The translations under genes and the position numbers were made by a program. From contig JAHDID010000006.1 of assembly GCA_020630975.1 (NCBI GenBank), forward strand, positions 1 to 64,000: a stretch of 64,000 nt of DNA, in the 5' to 3' direction. The notes under the pieces are model-generated. The model did no database searches. It was not told where the DNA came from and saw only the letters and a list, made by a program, of their open reading frames with translations. Positions within the stretch are counted from its first letter, which is position 1. Each line of letters opens with the position of its first letter. Shown piece by piece: positions 6,922-15,738 of this stretch. The stretch is from Verrucomicrobiota bacterium (GTDB taxonomy: Bacteria > Verrucomicrobiota > Verrucomicrobiia > Verrucomicrobiales > DEV007).

Positions 6922-8221
6922 TTCTTTGATTTGGGTCCTGATAGTTGCATTGCTCCTGCTCTGGGGTTGGACGGCGCACCGCTTGCACAGGCTGCATGGA
7001 GGGATCGCCGCGCTCACTCATATTTTCAAACAACACCCACTACCGCCCCCTTCTGATCTGCCACCAGCCAGTCGACGCGAACGACTGAGCGCTCTGACCA
7101 AAGCCGTCTACGATGTGACCGTCGAGGCCGACATGCAGCGCGCCTCTGCCGAAGGCGGCCAAAAGATCCAAAACATTCTGCTAGACCAGGTACAGGATGC
7201 TCTATTCATCATAGACGAGGTGCAGGAGATCCTCTACGCGAATAGAGCTGCAAAACAGTTCTTCGGGGACGATATCGAGGTAATCGGCAGGCAACTCATC
7301 GAAGTCTGTCTCGACCACAATTTCGTCCAGATAGCCGAGCGCGCCATGCAGAGCCAGAGTCTGTCGCCTATCCAGGACAAGGTAAAACTCGCCACCACCA
7401 ACCGTACCGTACTAATCGAAGCCGGTGCCATCAATTCCAACTACCAAATAGGACAAGGGGGCTGGATGATGGTGCGCGATATCACCACCGAGCTGCACAC
7501 CGAGCAGGTCCGCCAAGACTTTGTCGCCAATGCCTCGCACGAGCTACGGACACCTCTATCGATCATAAAAGGCTATCTGGAGATGATCGAGGACGACCCC
7601 AAATACACTCAAGCAGTGGGGATCATGTCCAAACATACCGACCGGCTCGCCCGCATCGTCGACGATATGCTGCTGATCTCTCGTGTCGAAAGCGCTGACG
7701 GCGATATGGTGAAAAAGGAAGTGCTATTCGACATAGGCGACTGTATCGAGGATATCATCCAACAGCTCCAGCCCGTGATCGATGAGCAAAACGCCAAGGT
7801 AAAGGTAATGCTCCCGCCAGATTCCGAAGACAGAAACTTCCTAGGCGATCGGTTCTATTGGGATCAGATCTTTTTCAACCTGATCGAAAACGCCCTCAAG
7901 CAAAACACCCATGTCGCCGCCCTGAAGATCGAGGTCGTGGTGAAGAAGAAGGCTAAGACCAATCAGTTTCTCATAAAGGTCGTCGATAATGGTATCGGCA
8001 TACCAAGAGATGCTCTGCGAGAGGTATTCAAACGCTTTTACCGGGTCGAGAAGAGCCACTCCCAACAGAAAATCAAAGGCACCGGGCTGGGCCTATCCAT
8101 CGTGAAACGCGCCGTGGAGGCGCACTACGGCAGCATCCATGTGGAGAGCCAACCAGGCTATCGCACCAGATTCATCATATCAGTACCCGGCCCTCCGCCA
8201 GCTTCCCCACAGGAGTCCTAG
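6878..8221 (+). CDS. PhoR-like sensor histidine kinase
   Basis: Membrane-anchored kinase partner of the preceding regulator. A single N-terminal membrane segment (IWVLIVALLLLWGW) is followed by a PAS-like domain (LLDQVQDALFIIDEVQEIL...). The HisKA box FVANASHELRTPL places the phospho-accepting His near residue 221. The ATPase domain has N box FFNLIENALKQN, G1 VVDNGIGIP, F box FKRFYRVEK and G2 GTGLGLSIVKR. There is no large periplasmic loop, as in PhoR-type kinases that sense through partners or the cytoplasm. The start is uncertain: the ATG at 6878 overlaps the regulator by 44 bp, and an in-frame TTG just after the regulator's stop is an alternative. Confidence 0.92.
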   Translation: MRTHLSLTTKTPLIDSLIWVLIVALLLLWGWTAHRLHRLHGGIAALTHIFKQHPLPPPSDLPPASRRERLSALTKAVYDVTVEADMQRASAEGGQKIQNILLDQVQDALFIIDEVQEILYANRAAKQFFGDDIEVIGRQLIEVCLDHNFVQIAERAMQSQSLSPIQDKVKLATTNRTVLIEAGAINSNYQIGQGGWMMVRDITTELHTEQVRQDFVANASHELRTPLSIIKGYLEMIEDDPKYTQAVGIMSKHTDRLARIVDDMLLISRVESADGDMVKKEVLFDIGDCIEDIIQQLQPVIDEQNAKVKVMLPPDSEDRNFLGDRFYWDQIFFNLIENALKQNTHVAALKIEVVVKKKAKTNQFLIKVVDNGIGIPRDALREVFKRFYRVEKSHSQQKIKGTGLGLSIVKRAVEAHYGSIHVESQPGYRTRFIISVPGPPPASPQES

Positions 8222-8270
8222 ACCTAGAGACGGCCCTACCTTGCCACCCGAGGGACGCCATCAGGCATGA

Positions 8271-8306
8271 TTCAATAGGGTACAATTTTCACTCAATAGG
8301 GTACAG
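8271..8306. repeat. Paired direct repeat, copy B
   Basis: TCAATAGGGTACAAT at 8272-8286 and TCAATAGGGTACAG at 8293-8306, 21 bp apart, matching copy A at 69-105 in unit, spacing and orientation, with a similar short spacer. The second unit ends only 11 bp before the ATG at 8318, so the pair overlaps the expected ribosome-binding region of the next gene. Confidence 0.6.
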
Positions 8307-8317
8307 TCGATCAGCAT

Positions 8318-11300
8318 ATGCCTGCGATAGCGACTCTACGAAAACATAGCTCATTTCTTTGGATTCTCCCACTATCGGCCCTCGGTTGCCTATCCTTGAC
8401 CCTAGGTGCAGATGAGACACCTGCCGCACCTAGCCTAGAAGTACCCGTCAGCGACGCAGACTTAGGTTTCTCAGCCGAGACCACCGTGGTTTTTGATGGC
8501 ACAGATGATAAAGCCTTTCGCAATCACGGCTTTCAGCTAGCCGATGGCATGCTCTCTGGTAGCGGCCAGCTCGCTACCAAGAAGAAATATAATAACTTTC
8601 ACCTGAAAATCCGCCTTCGTCACAGCGATGAATGCCCCATGGAGTTCTCTCTGAATAAAGAGAGAGTCAAAATCTTCAGAAACAAAAAGGAAGCCAGCGC
8701 CCATGTCGGAAAATGGCTGGAACTGGAATTTCTATTTCGCCACTTGCCTGGCGAAGCACCAAACGTCCGTCATCTGAACCAAGGCTTCACTCACCAGGGT
8801 AAAAAGGGTCGCCTCTTTCACGATGACAACCTCTACCGGCTCGACCAATTCCCACGCGACGAGAGCGGCTACATACTTGTCGCCAATCGTGGTGTGATGC
8901 TTGAGTTTAGACACCAGGTAGACATAGCGCGCGTCGAGGTGACTCCCCTAGTCGCCAACAGCCCTAGAGAGATATTGTCCCTATCTGGCGAAGAGCACAC
9001 CGCATTCGTCGCTCAGGGCCAGCAAGTCTACGCCACCTACTGTGTGAACTGCCATGGCAATGGTATCGACAGTGCTCCCAATCCTCTAGCTCGCTCCTTT
9101 GCCAAAGAAGACCTGCAGAATGGCAGCTCGCAGCTGGAGATCTACAAAACCCTGACCACCGGCTTTCGTACCATGCCACCGATGACGGTGCTAACTGTCG
9201 AACAGCGCCACCAGGTAGCCGCCTACCTCCGCGAGGCGATCATCAAAGAGCATCGCCCAGATAGCTACCAGACAGCCTCCCCGACGGAAGCCGAGTCGCT
9301 CCCCCACCCGCTCTACACGCTGCAGGAGGCACACGACCGCGCCAACAAGCCCGCCACCCTGATAGCTAAGGAAAAAGGCTACTTTCGCGATCATGGCCCA
9401 GTCATCGTCAATGCCTACGGCGACACCGCACGCAATGCGGTGCACGTCCGTCTACCAGACCAAGTCGCCGTATCATACGACCTACACACTCTCAATCTGA
9501 TCGATGTACGCACCGATGGCTATCTAGATATGCTGACTTCACAGGAGTTTCAGCAGCGACCATCCACCGGAGTCTTGGCCGCTGGTGAGCCTCATCTGGC
9601 TCTAGGTGGCAGCAGCTGGATCCGCGATGGGCTACTCCAGTCGGTGAAGCAAAATCGCCCCGGTCTATCGCCCGATAGCGGTCTAGCCTACCATGGCCAC
9701 TACATCGCCGAGGACCAGGCCGCACTCTCCTACCGAGTCGATGGCCGCGATATCCTAGAGTCGCCTAGCTCGCAGCGCGCTGGGGAGCAGCTGAGTCTCT
9801 CCCAGCACCTACACATCTCTCCTGGCGACCAGCCGCTACAGCTAGGTCTGGTGCCTCACCCTCAGCCGATCACCGACGCTACTGCCAGCCAGCTCATCGA
9901 GCTAGAGATCGAGGGGCAAAAGGTGACCTTTCAGCTCCGCTCGGATGCCATCGACTCGCTACAATGGGTAGTGGTAAACAAACATCTGGCTCTACAGATA
10001 GCCCCCAGTGCCGAGCCTATATCTCTGACGCTCACCCGATCGGTAGGCAGCGCACCCAGCGATATCCCTACACTCGATCTGCAGGGCCTCACAAAAGGCA
10101 GCGCTCGCAACTGGCCTACTACCTACACCGTCCGAGGCAAACTCTCCGAAGATCGGAGCTCCGCCTATGTCATGGATACCATACCAGTTCCCTTTGAGAA
10201 TGAGTATGAAGCCTGGATGCGTACCTCCGCGCTCGCGTTTTTCCCAGACGGGCGTGCCGCTATCACCACATATGGAGGCGATGTGTGGATCGTATCCGGT
10301 ATCGATGATGATCTGGAGTCCGTCACTTGGTCGCGCCACGCCTCAGGACTTTTCGAGGCATTCGGCTGCGAAGTGATCGACGACCTCATCTATGTGACCA
10401 CTCGCAACGGCATCGTACGCCTGCACGATCGGAATGACGATGGTGAAGCCGACTACTATGAGCAATTTTTTGCCGATCCCGATATATCGCCCAACTGGCA
10501 TGCCTACAGCTTCGATCTGATCCGCGATACCGATGGCTACCTCTACTACGCGAGAAACGGCCAATTCACCGATTCCCAGCTCGAAGGCGGCGCCTACAAA
10601 GTGTCTCCAGATGGCAAGAGCCACGAGCTCTACTGCAGCGGCTTCCGTACTCCCAATGGCATGGGTATCCTACCAGACGGGCGTCTCACCTTCGGCGACA
10701 ATCAGGGCTCCTACGTACCCGCTGGCAAACTGACGATCGTGGAGCCCGGCAAATGGCACGGCGCCACCAATCTACAGGGCGCCGAGGGCGAGCAGCGCGA
10801 CCGAGTCGAACCGATTCTGTGGTTTCCCCAAGAAGTCGACAACTCATGTGGCGGACAGCACTTCATCAATGATCCTCGCTTCGGTCCCTACGACCAACAC
10901 CTGGTCCATACCTCCTGCGGTCGCGCCGAGGCGATGGTGGTGTACATCGATCGCCATGCCGATGGCACGACTCAGGCTGCGTCGCAGACATTCCCATTTC
11001 ACTTCGATAGTGGTGCCATGCGGCCCCGCATCAATCCCACCGATGGCCAGCTATACATCGTCGGCACGCGAGGCTGGCAGATCCGTGCCGACTACGACGG
11101 CTGCCTGCAGCGAATACGCTACACCGGACAAGAAAGCCCCCTACTACTAGACGCAGTCGCTAGGAAAGGCGGCATCGAGCTGACCTTCAACCTCCCCATC
11201 GATGCGGCTTCACTCGATGGGGCAAACTTCCAGGCAGCACAGTGGAACTACCTGTGGGCGAAGACCTATGGCTCCAAGCAATACAGCGTGGTCGATCCTG

Positions 11301-11491
11301 CCAAAGAGGGCAAAGATGAGCTAGAGATAACAGCCATCGAGCATGGCAAAGATCGCAAACGCATCTGGGTGAGCCTACCCCAGCTCCGCCCCTCTCACAA
11401 TCTATCACTGAGCTATGCTCTAGAGACTGATACTGGTGTGGCTTTTGAAAATAGTGTGAACATGACCCTCCATAAGCTACCTGCCAGATGA
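8318..11491 (+). CDS. Exported DUF1080-like/cytochrome c/propeller fusion protein
   Basis: A 1057-residue exported protein. An N-terminal signal (SFLWILPLSALGCLSLTLGA) precedes a DUF1080/LamG-like jelly-roll (about residues 50-215, ending in a VEVTPL strand). A cytochrome c module has heme motif CVNCH at 242-246 with a likely Met ligand in RTMPP. A linker and an unassigned region follow, then a C-terminal beta-propeller (about 600-960) with repeated segments such as FFPDGRAAITTYGGDVW and GFRTPNGMGILPDGRLTFG, resembling the 'membrane-bound dehydrogenase' propellers of PVC bacteria. It probably oxidises a sugar-type substrate in the periplasm and passes electrons to c-type cytochromes. This is inferred from architecture only. 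Confidence 0.8.
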   Translation: MPAIATLRKHSSFLWILPLSALGCLSLTLGADETPAAPSLEVPVSDADLGFSAETTVVFDGTDDKAFRNHGFQLADGMLSGSGQLATKKKYNNFHLKIRLRHSDECPMEFSLNKERVKIFRNKKEASAHVGKWLELEFLFRHLPGEAPNVRHLNQGFTHQGKKGRLFHDDNLYRLDQFPRDESGYILVANRGVMLEFRHQVDIARVEVTPLVANSPREILSLSGEEHTAFVAQGQQVYATYCVNCHGNGIDSAPNPLARSFAKEDLQNGSSQLEIYKTLTTGFRTMPPMTVLTVEQRHQVAAYLREAIIKEHRPDSYQTASPTEAESLPHPLYTLQEAHDRANKPATLIAKEKGYFRDHGPVIVNAYGDTARNAVHVRLPDQVAVSYDLHTLNLIDVRTDGYLDMLTSQEFQQRPSTGVLAAGEPHLALGGSSWIRDGLLQSVKQNRPGLSPDSGLAYHGHYIAEDQAALSYRVDGRDILESPSSQRAGEQLSLSQHLHISPGDQPLQLGLVPHPQPITDATASQLIELEIEGQKVTFQLRSDAIDSLQWVVVNKHLALQIAPSAEPISLTLTRSVGSAPSDIPTLDLQGLTKGSARNWPTTYTVRGKLSEDRSSAYVMDTIPVPFENEYEAWMRTSALAFFPDGRAAITTYGGDVWIVSGIDDDLESVTWSRHASGLFEAFGCEVIDDLIYVTTRNGIVRLHDRNDDGEADYYEQFFADPDISPNWHAYSFDLIRDTDGYLYYARNGQFTDSQLEGGAYKVSPDGKSHELYCSGFRTPNGMGILPDGRLTFGDNQGSYVPAGKLTIVEPGKWHGATNLQGAEGEQRDRVEPILWFPQEVDNSCGGQHFINDPRFGPYDQHLVHTSCGRAEAMVVYIDRHADGTTQAASQTFPFHFDSGAMRPRINPTDGQLYIVGTRGWQIRADYDGCLQRIRYTGQESPLLLDAVARKGGIELTFNLPIDAASLDGANFQAAQWNYLWAKTYGSKQYSVVDPAKEGKDELEITAIEHGKDRKRIWVSLPQLRPSHNLSLSYALETDTGVAFENSVNMTLHKLPAR

Positions 11492-11501
11492 CATACTTTC
11501 T

Positions 11502-11515
11502 GGGCTTTAGAGCCC
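11502..11515. other. Small hairpin after the cytochrome fusion gene
   Basis: GGGCT (11502-11506), loop TTAG, AGCCC (11511-11515), starting 11 bp after the upstream stop codon. No T-run follows on the plus strand, so it would be a weak terminator or only an RNA-stabilising hairpin. Confidence 0.3.
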
Positions 11516-11586
11516 GTAAGTTACGCGATTTGACTATTTTCACACTTCGCCGATTCTGTTAAGCCCTCCTTTTGTATTTTATCGTC

Positions 11587-13254
11587 ATGACACGTTTGTT
11601 TATCACTTTGATCTCTGGGGCCATAGCAGCTCCCATGCTGCAGGCGCAGACTACCGTGGAGCTCGGCCAGAGCCAGATCGAGGGATCCACCACAGGGCTT
11701 TCCGACAGTCATTCCTTTGTCTCCGGCGATGCTTTGGGAGCAGGAATTTCCTTCGACCTGACCATCACAGCAGCGAACTCAAGCAACCCATCCGATCCAG
11801 TGGCGGTTCACTCCAATGGTCTCGGTGTGGTAGGCGGTGGCTCAGGCGGCAGCCTGCCACTAGGTCTGGATAATCTCGACGATCTCGATGCCAGCAATGA
11901 CGAATCTCTCACTTTCACCCTCACCAACATCAGTGGAGTGCCAGGGGACTATGCGCTACGCATCGTAGGCCTAACCACGGCTTTTGGCAGCACCTCAGAG
12001 CAGTATGAACTCAGCGATGGCTCATCTGGAAATTTGACCAATTTCGCCGAGACGCTGGCTGTCGCCGATCAAGAATCGATCACCATCACGGCTCGTGGGC
12101 CCACATCTGGCGAGTCTGTTTTTACCAGCTTTTTTATCGATTCCATCAATGTCGCACTCATCTCGACAGCCGAGCCTCCAGAGGAGTTGGCACCGGGAGA
12201 GATCACCATCGAAGCTGCTCCGGCGAGCCATCCCATTGTCAGATTTGGCACCGAGGTGGGCAAAAACTACGAGGTACAGAGCAAAGCCGACCTAGCGGAT
12301 GCTCAGTGGACCACACTGACCACCGTGGGCGGCACTGGCTCCACTGTCAGCCACACTGATACTACAGTGAATACGGCCACAGATGCCAAACAGTTCTACC
12401 AAGTCAATGCCATCACAGTCGCCAACGGGGCACTGGCCGATGGCGCGACCCTCACCGTGAACCAGACCTGGTCGCAGGAGCCGAGCGGATACGACAGGAC
12501 TGCAGCCGTCAGTGTCCCATCTGGCTCAGGCCCTTTCCCCGTAGTCATTATGTTTCACGGCAATGGCGGCAATTCTTCTTTCATTAACAGCATGGGCAAC
12601 CGCTTCGATAATATCATCCGAGTCGCACCCAATGGCTACGCTACCAGCTGGAATGTCGACAACGAGAACTCCAAGGCTCCGGATGTCGACTTTGCCCGCA
12701 GTCTGATCGCTCTCGTAAAGACCTACAGCAATGTCGATCCATCCAATATCTCGATCTACGGTAGCTCAAATGGCTCGGGCATGGTCAACCGCCTACTGAT
12801 CGAGCTCGAAGCCGACACGTTTCACAAAGCCGCGGGTCGTGTCTCTCAGATGATCACCAAAATGTATCAAAACGGCACTTTTCGCTACAATTCCAGCGGC
12901 ACCAACGATTACGATGAGGTAATCGTCCCCGTCGCCGGACGCAAGATCATCAACATTTGTGGTACCAGCGACGGCGCCGTCCCCTACAATGGCGGCAGCG
13001 GTGTCGGCACCACATTCATGACGGCTCAGGAGAGCATTTACCGCTACGCCCAAGCGATGGGAGAGACCGGATCCATGCTGTCCGATGCCGCAGGTGTAGC
13101 AGGTGATGGCAGCAACTACCCTGCCGATGTGGTGCGCTATGCTTATCTCGACGGAGACGTCGTCCACTACAAGGTGATCGGTGGCGACCACGCCCTCAAT
13201 CCCCACTCAAACCCGGCTAATGATCTGATCGCAGATTTTATTCTGAACCAATAA
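11587..13254 (+). CDS. Exported PHB-depolymerase/feruloyl-esterase-type hydrolase
   Basis: Exported protein with signal MTRLFITLISGAIAAPMLQA, a roughly 270-residue N-terminal beta-rich region without a recognised family (its second part, YEVQSKADLADAQWTTL, resembles repeats common in PVC exported proteins) and a C-terminal alpha/beta-hydrolase domain of the LpqC/CE1 type. Visible elements are the oxyanion segment VVIMFHGNGGNSS, the nucleophile elbow YGSSNGSG with Ser at about 394, and the late His in IGGDHALNPHSN. It likely cleaves polymeric or carbohydrate esters outside the cell. The start is set at the ATG five codons into the longer frame, directly before the signal peptide. Confidence 0.8.
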   Translation: MTRLFITLISGAIAAPMLQAQTTVELGQSQIEGSTTGLSDSHSFVSGDALGAGISFDLTITAANSSNPSDPVAVHSNGLGVVGGGSGGSLPLGLDNLDDLDASNDESLTFTLTNISGVPGDYALRIVGLTTAFGSTSEQYELSDGSSGNLTNFAETLAVADQESITITARGPTSGESVFTSFFIDSINVALISTAEPPEELAPGEITIEAAPASHPIVRFGTEVGKNYEVQSKADLADAQWTTLTTVGGTGSTVSHTDTTVNTATDAKQFYQVNAITVANGALADGATLTVNQTWSQEPSGYDRTAAVSVPSGSGPFPVVIMFHGNGGNSSFINSMGNRFDNIIRVAPNGYATSWNVDNENSKAPDVDFARSLIALVKTYSNVDPSNISIYGSSNGSGMVNRLLIELEADTFHKAAGRVSQMITKMYQNGTFRYNSSGTNDYDEVIVPVAGRKIINICGTSDGAVPYNGGSGVGTTFMTAQESIYRYAQAMGETGSMLSDAAGVAGDGSNYPADVVRYAYLDGDVVHYKVIGGDHALNPHSNPANDLIADFILNQ

Positions 13255-13389
13255 TTTCCGTCAGCCCGGCCAGAAACAGCCAACCGGCTAACAATAAGAC
13301 AGTTACCACTAACCCACGCCTGATTTAGTGCCTAAAAAATAAAATTACTATTATTTTAAAAAATACTAATTTTATGTTAATTTTAGAGC

Positions 13390-15051
13390 ATGCCATCATG
13401 CCGTTGTCATTTTGTGCTTTTCGGGCTGCTTTGGATCGTCTCCCAGACGGTTTCCACCCCGCCGCCTGCCTATGCCCAGGGCACAGGTGAGCTTTCCATC
13501 ACTCATCACGCACCCAATTACCAGACTTGGACTGAGCCTTATCCCGGCGCAGTGGCACCGTGGCGAGTTATCATTTCAGGTCCTGGAGGGACTCTCCCAA
13601 GAGGTTCGCTCAATAAATCCGACGTGGAGATCTCTGGCGCTCGGCTCGGCCGGACTGCTTGGGATGGGAAATACTACCTGTCGGTGACTCCGACGGGCAA
13701 TAAGGTCACCGTAGCTATAGCTGAAGGCAAGATCAGACTGGCCGATGGCTCGCTCAACAAGGCCATCTCCTACACCTTTGGCACGCCTTCTGAAACCAGA
13801 ACCAAAGGAGACAGCAGTACCACCGCAGCTCTCAGCATCGTGCATGAAGCGCCCGACTACGATCTCTGGGCAAAACATCTACCAGGAAAGACTCCCACGT
13901 GGCGAGTCATCATCTCAGGCCCTGAAGGCAATTTGCCGAGGGATTCTATCTCGCAAAGCGATGTCAACATGTCAGGCGGTCAGTATGAGCGCTTCGGCTG
14001 GGACAACAAATACTACCTATCCATCATCCCCACCTCCAACAAGGTAACACTGACCATCCCAAGAGGCCGAGTGGAGTTGGGCGGAAATGTAGTAAATGCT
14101 GCGATTACCTACTCCTTTCCGACGCCACCGCCTCCAGGTACGGAAGGCGCTGGAGATCCTGTCGACCCTGCCCCAGGCGAGGTGCAGCTCACAGAAATCA
14201 AAGAGCTGAAGATCACACACGAAACGCCTGATTTCGCTAAATGGGACCGCTTCTTTCCGGGGCAGACTCCCACGTGGCGAGTGGTGGTATCCGGACCGGG
14301 GAATAAGCTGCCCCAAGACGCCCTATCACAGAGCGATATCAATATCTCCGGCGGTCAGATCAAATGGGCAGGATGGGATTTAAACTACTATATCGATATC
14401 CTGCCCACAGGCGACCTCGTCACCCTATCCATTCCACAAGGCAGAGCCAACCTCGGCGAACGTGTCGTCAATGCGGCTATCGCCTACACATTCACCATCA
14501 CTACCCCTCCCATCGTCGAACTCCCACCAGAAGAACCTCAATCTCGAAACATAGGGCGAGAGATATCGGGAGATATGGATATCTACCGAAAAGATGACAA
14601 TGGTCAGTACCAGAAGATTCATAGTGGTGATTTGACAGTAGCTGTAAATGAAGATGGTTTCCTAATCTCCTCCGACGGACAAATTATCGACGACAAGAAA
14701 AGGGGCGTTGTCATCATTCCTGCAAGCGATATCTCCACCGGCGACGATCAGTCACTCTCACCTGCTGATATCATCGTAGTAGGCGAAAACGGCCTGCGCC
14801 ATGCGAGCGAAAAGCGGGCCGAAGAATTCCAATCTCAACGAGCTGGATCCGGCGCCAGCCCTACCCTGGCATCATCGCCGTCTCGGCGCTCGAGAATCAA
14901 TCGCAATGATCCATACGGTCTAGCAGCAAGACTCCGCAGCCTACCTGTAGAGTCCGAAGAGGCAGGATACATCCGCCGCCTCATGCAACAGCTCGACAAC
15001 TATGGCGAAAAGGAATTCGACATGCTCGACGAGCGCCGCGAGCAAAGATAA
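13390..15051 (+). CDS. Exported protein with three Ig-like repeats
   Basis: A 553-residue exported protein with a signal peptide ending near PPPAYAQG and three tandem domains of about 100 residues starting near 34, 147 and 272. Each opens with the pattern L-S/K-I-T/V-H-x-A/T-P-x-Y/F, contains WRVIISGP (WRVVVSGP in the third) and SDVxxSGG-type strands, and closes with N-K-A/AAI-x-Y-x-F. This strand pattern resembles bacterial Ig-like folds. The C-terminal 170 residues are hydrophilic, partly disordered, and end in a helical segment (EAGYIRRLMQQLDNYGEKEFDML). No enzymatic motif is seen; adhesion or cell-surface structure is a guess. An A/T-rich stretch (about 13330-13389) probably holds its promoter. 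Confidence 0.75.
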   Translation: MPSCRCHFVLFGLLWIVSQTVSTPPPAYAQGTGELSITHHAPNYQTWTEPYPGAVAPWRVIISGPGGTLPRGSLNKSDVEISGARLGRTAWDGKYYLSVTPTGNKVTVAIAEGKIRLADGSLNKAISYTFGTPSETRTKGDSSTTAALSIVHEAPDYDLWAKHLPGKTPTWRVIISGPEGNLPRDSISQSDVNMSGGQYERFGWDNKYYLSIIPTSNKVTLTIPRGRVELGGNVVNAAITYSFPTPPPPGTEGAGDPVDPAPGEVQLTEIKELKITHETPDFAKWDRFFPGQTPTWRVVVSGPGNKLPQDALSQSDINISGGQIKWAGWDLNYYIDILPTGDLVTLSIPQGRANLGERVVNAAIAYTFTITTPPIVELPPEEPQSRNIGREISGDMDIYRKDDNGQYQKIHSGDLTVAVNEDGFLISSDGQIIDDKKRGVVIIPASDISTGDDQSLSPADIIVVGENGLRHASEKRAEEFQSQRAGSGASPTLASSPSRRSRINRNDPYGLAARLRSLPVESEEAGYIRRLMQQLDNYGEKEFDMLDERREQR

Positions 15052-15117
15052 TCCTCGCGACTCCTCACGCACCACATCGCTCCGCCTCCAGTAGTAGCTT
15101 ATTCATTTTAGTTAGTT

Positions 15118-15522
15118 AAACTGATGGAGAAACTCGATACCTGATGCATCGGCGCATACGAAAGATACCCGGTCCAAAGTTGTGTATGCCGCCGCCTAGC
15201 TCACCCTGGAACCTAGCATACCCAACCGCTCCGTAGATCCAATTATCCAATCCATAACGCAAATTGGAAGGGCCTGCATGAGTATCATGAATCCCTCTCA
15301 CATCAGAGATGTCGTCTCCATCCGTATCTTTGAGATAGAGAAAATCCGGCATCTCCGAGAATCTTTATCCTATCATCCCCCCCATTATCTCGCACCTCAT
15401 TGGGATAATCCAACGTCTCAGCGCCGAACAGTCTCCCGCTATCGTCCCACGCCATATGAATCGGATTTACGATGTCTGGTTCGCTCGCAAACAGCTCTAG
15501 GCGAAACGGCGGGTACGATCAT
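15118..15522 (-). pseudogene. Remnant of PVC-type membrane-bound dehydrogenase
   Basis: Minus-strand reading recovers pieces in family order: FRLELFASEPDIVNPIHMAW, GRLFGAETLDYPNEVRDNGG, then after a frameshift [10 protein letters not shown], then in another frame [49 protein letters not shown] and GPGIFRM, then a further shift giving [11 protein letters not shown]. At least two frameshifts are present, plus internal deletions, because segments normally tens of residues apart are adjacent. The 5' and 3' ends are missing. It is the degraded propeller domain of a large exported dehydrogenase, a family abundant in Planctomycetes and Verrucomicrobia. Confidence 0.8.
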
Positions 15523-15654
15523 GACATGACACCCACCAACACCACCTCTTCTAAACACAGTACAGTACCTACGGCAGAATCAACGGCGAAGATAACGGCC
15601 GCCAGATTCGACGAGGTAGACTCGCCTCGGCAGCTTCTAAAACAAAAATTTTTG

Positions 15655-15676
15655 GCTGGGACAGCGCTTTCCCAGC
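15655..15676. other. Hairpin with minus-strand T-run
   Basis: Arms GCTGGGA (15655-15661) and TCCCAGC (15670-15676), loop of 8. On the minus strand the hairpin is followed by AAAAATTTTTGTTTT, a terminator-like arrangement, although no intact minus-strand gene lies just upstream. It sits in the 216-bp gap before the sulfatase gene (15739), where I see no other gene. Confidence 0.35.
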
Positions 15677-15738
15677 GCATTTGCGGCCGAGATTAGGTCG
15701 ACTGCTTTTCGCATACTCTCCTATCATGCCTGCCAGTC

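Noticed and set aside
69-8306. Composite transposon bounded by the paired direct repeats
   Set aside because: The enclosed genes are ordinary chromosomal genes (cysS, uxaC, two-component system), no transposase is present, and no target-site duplication was recognised.
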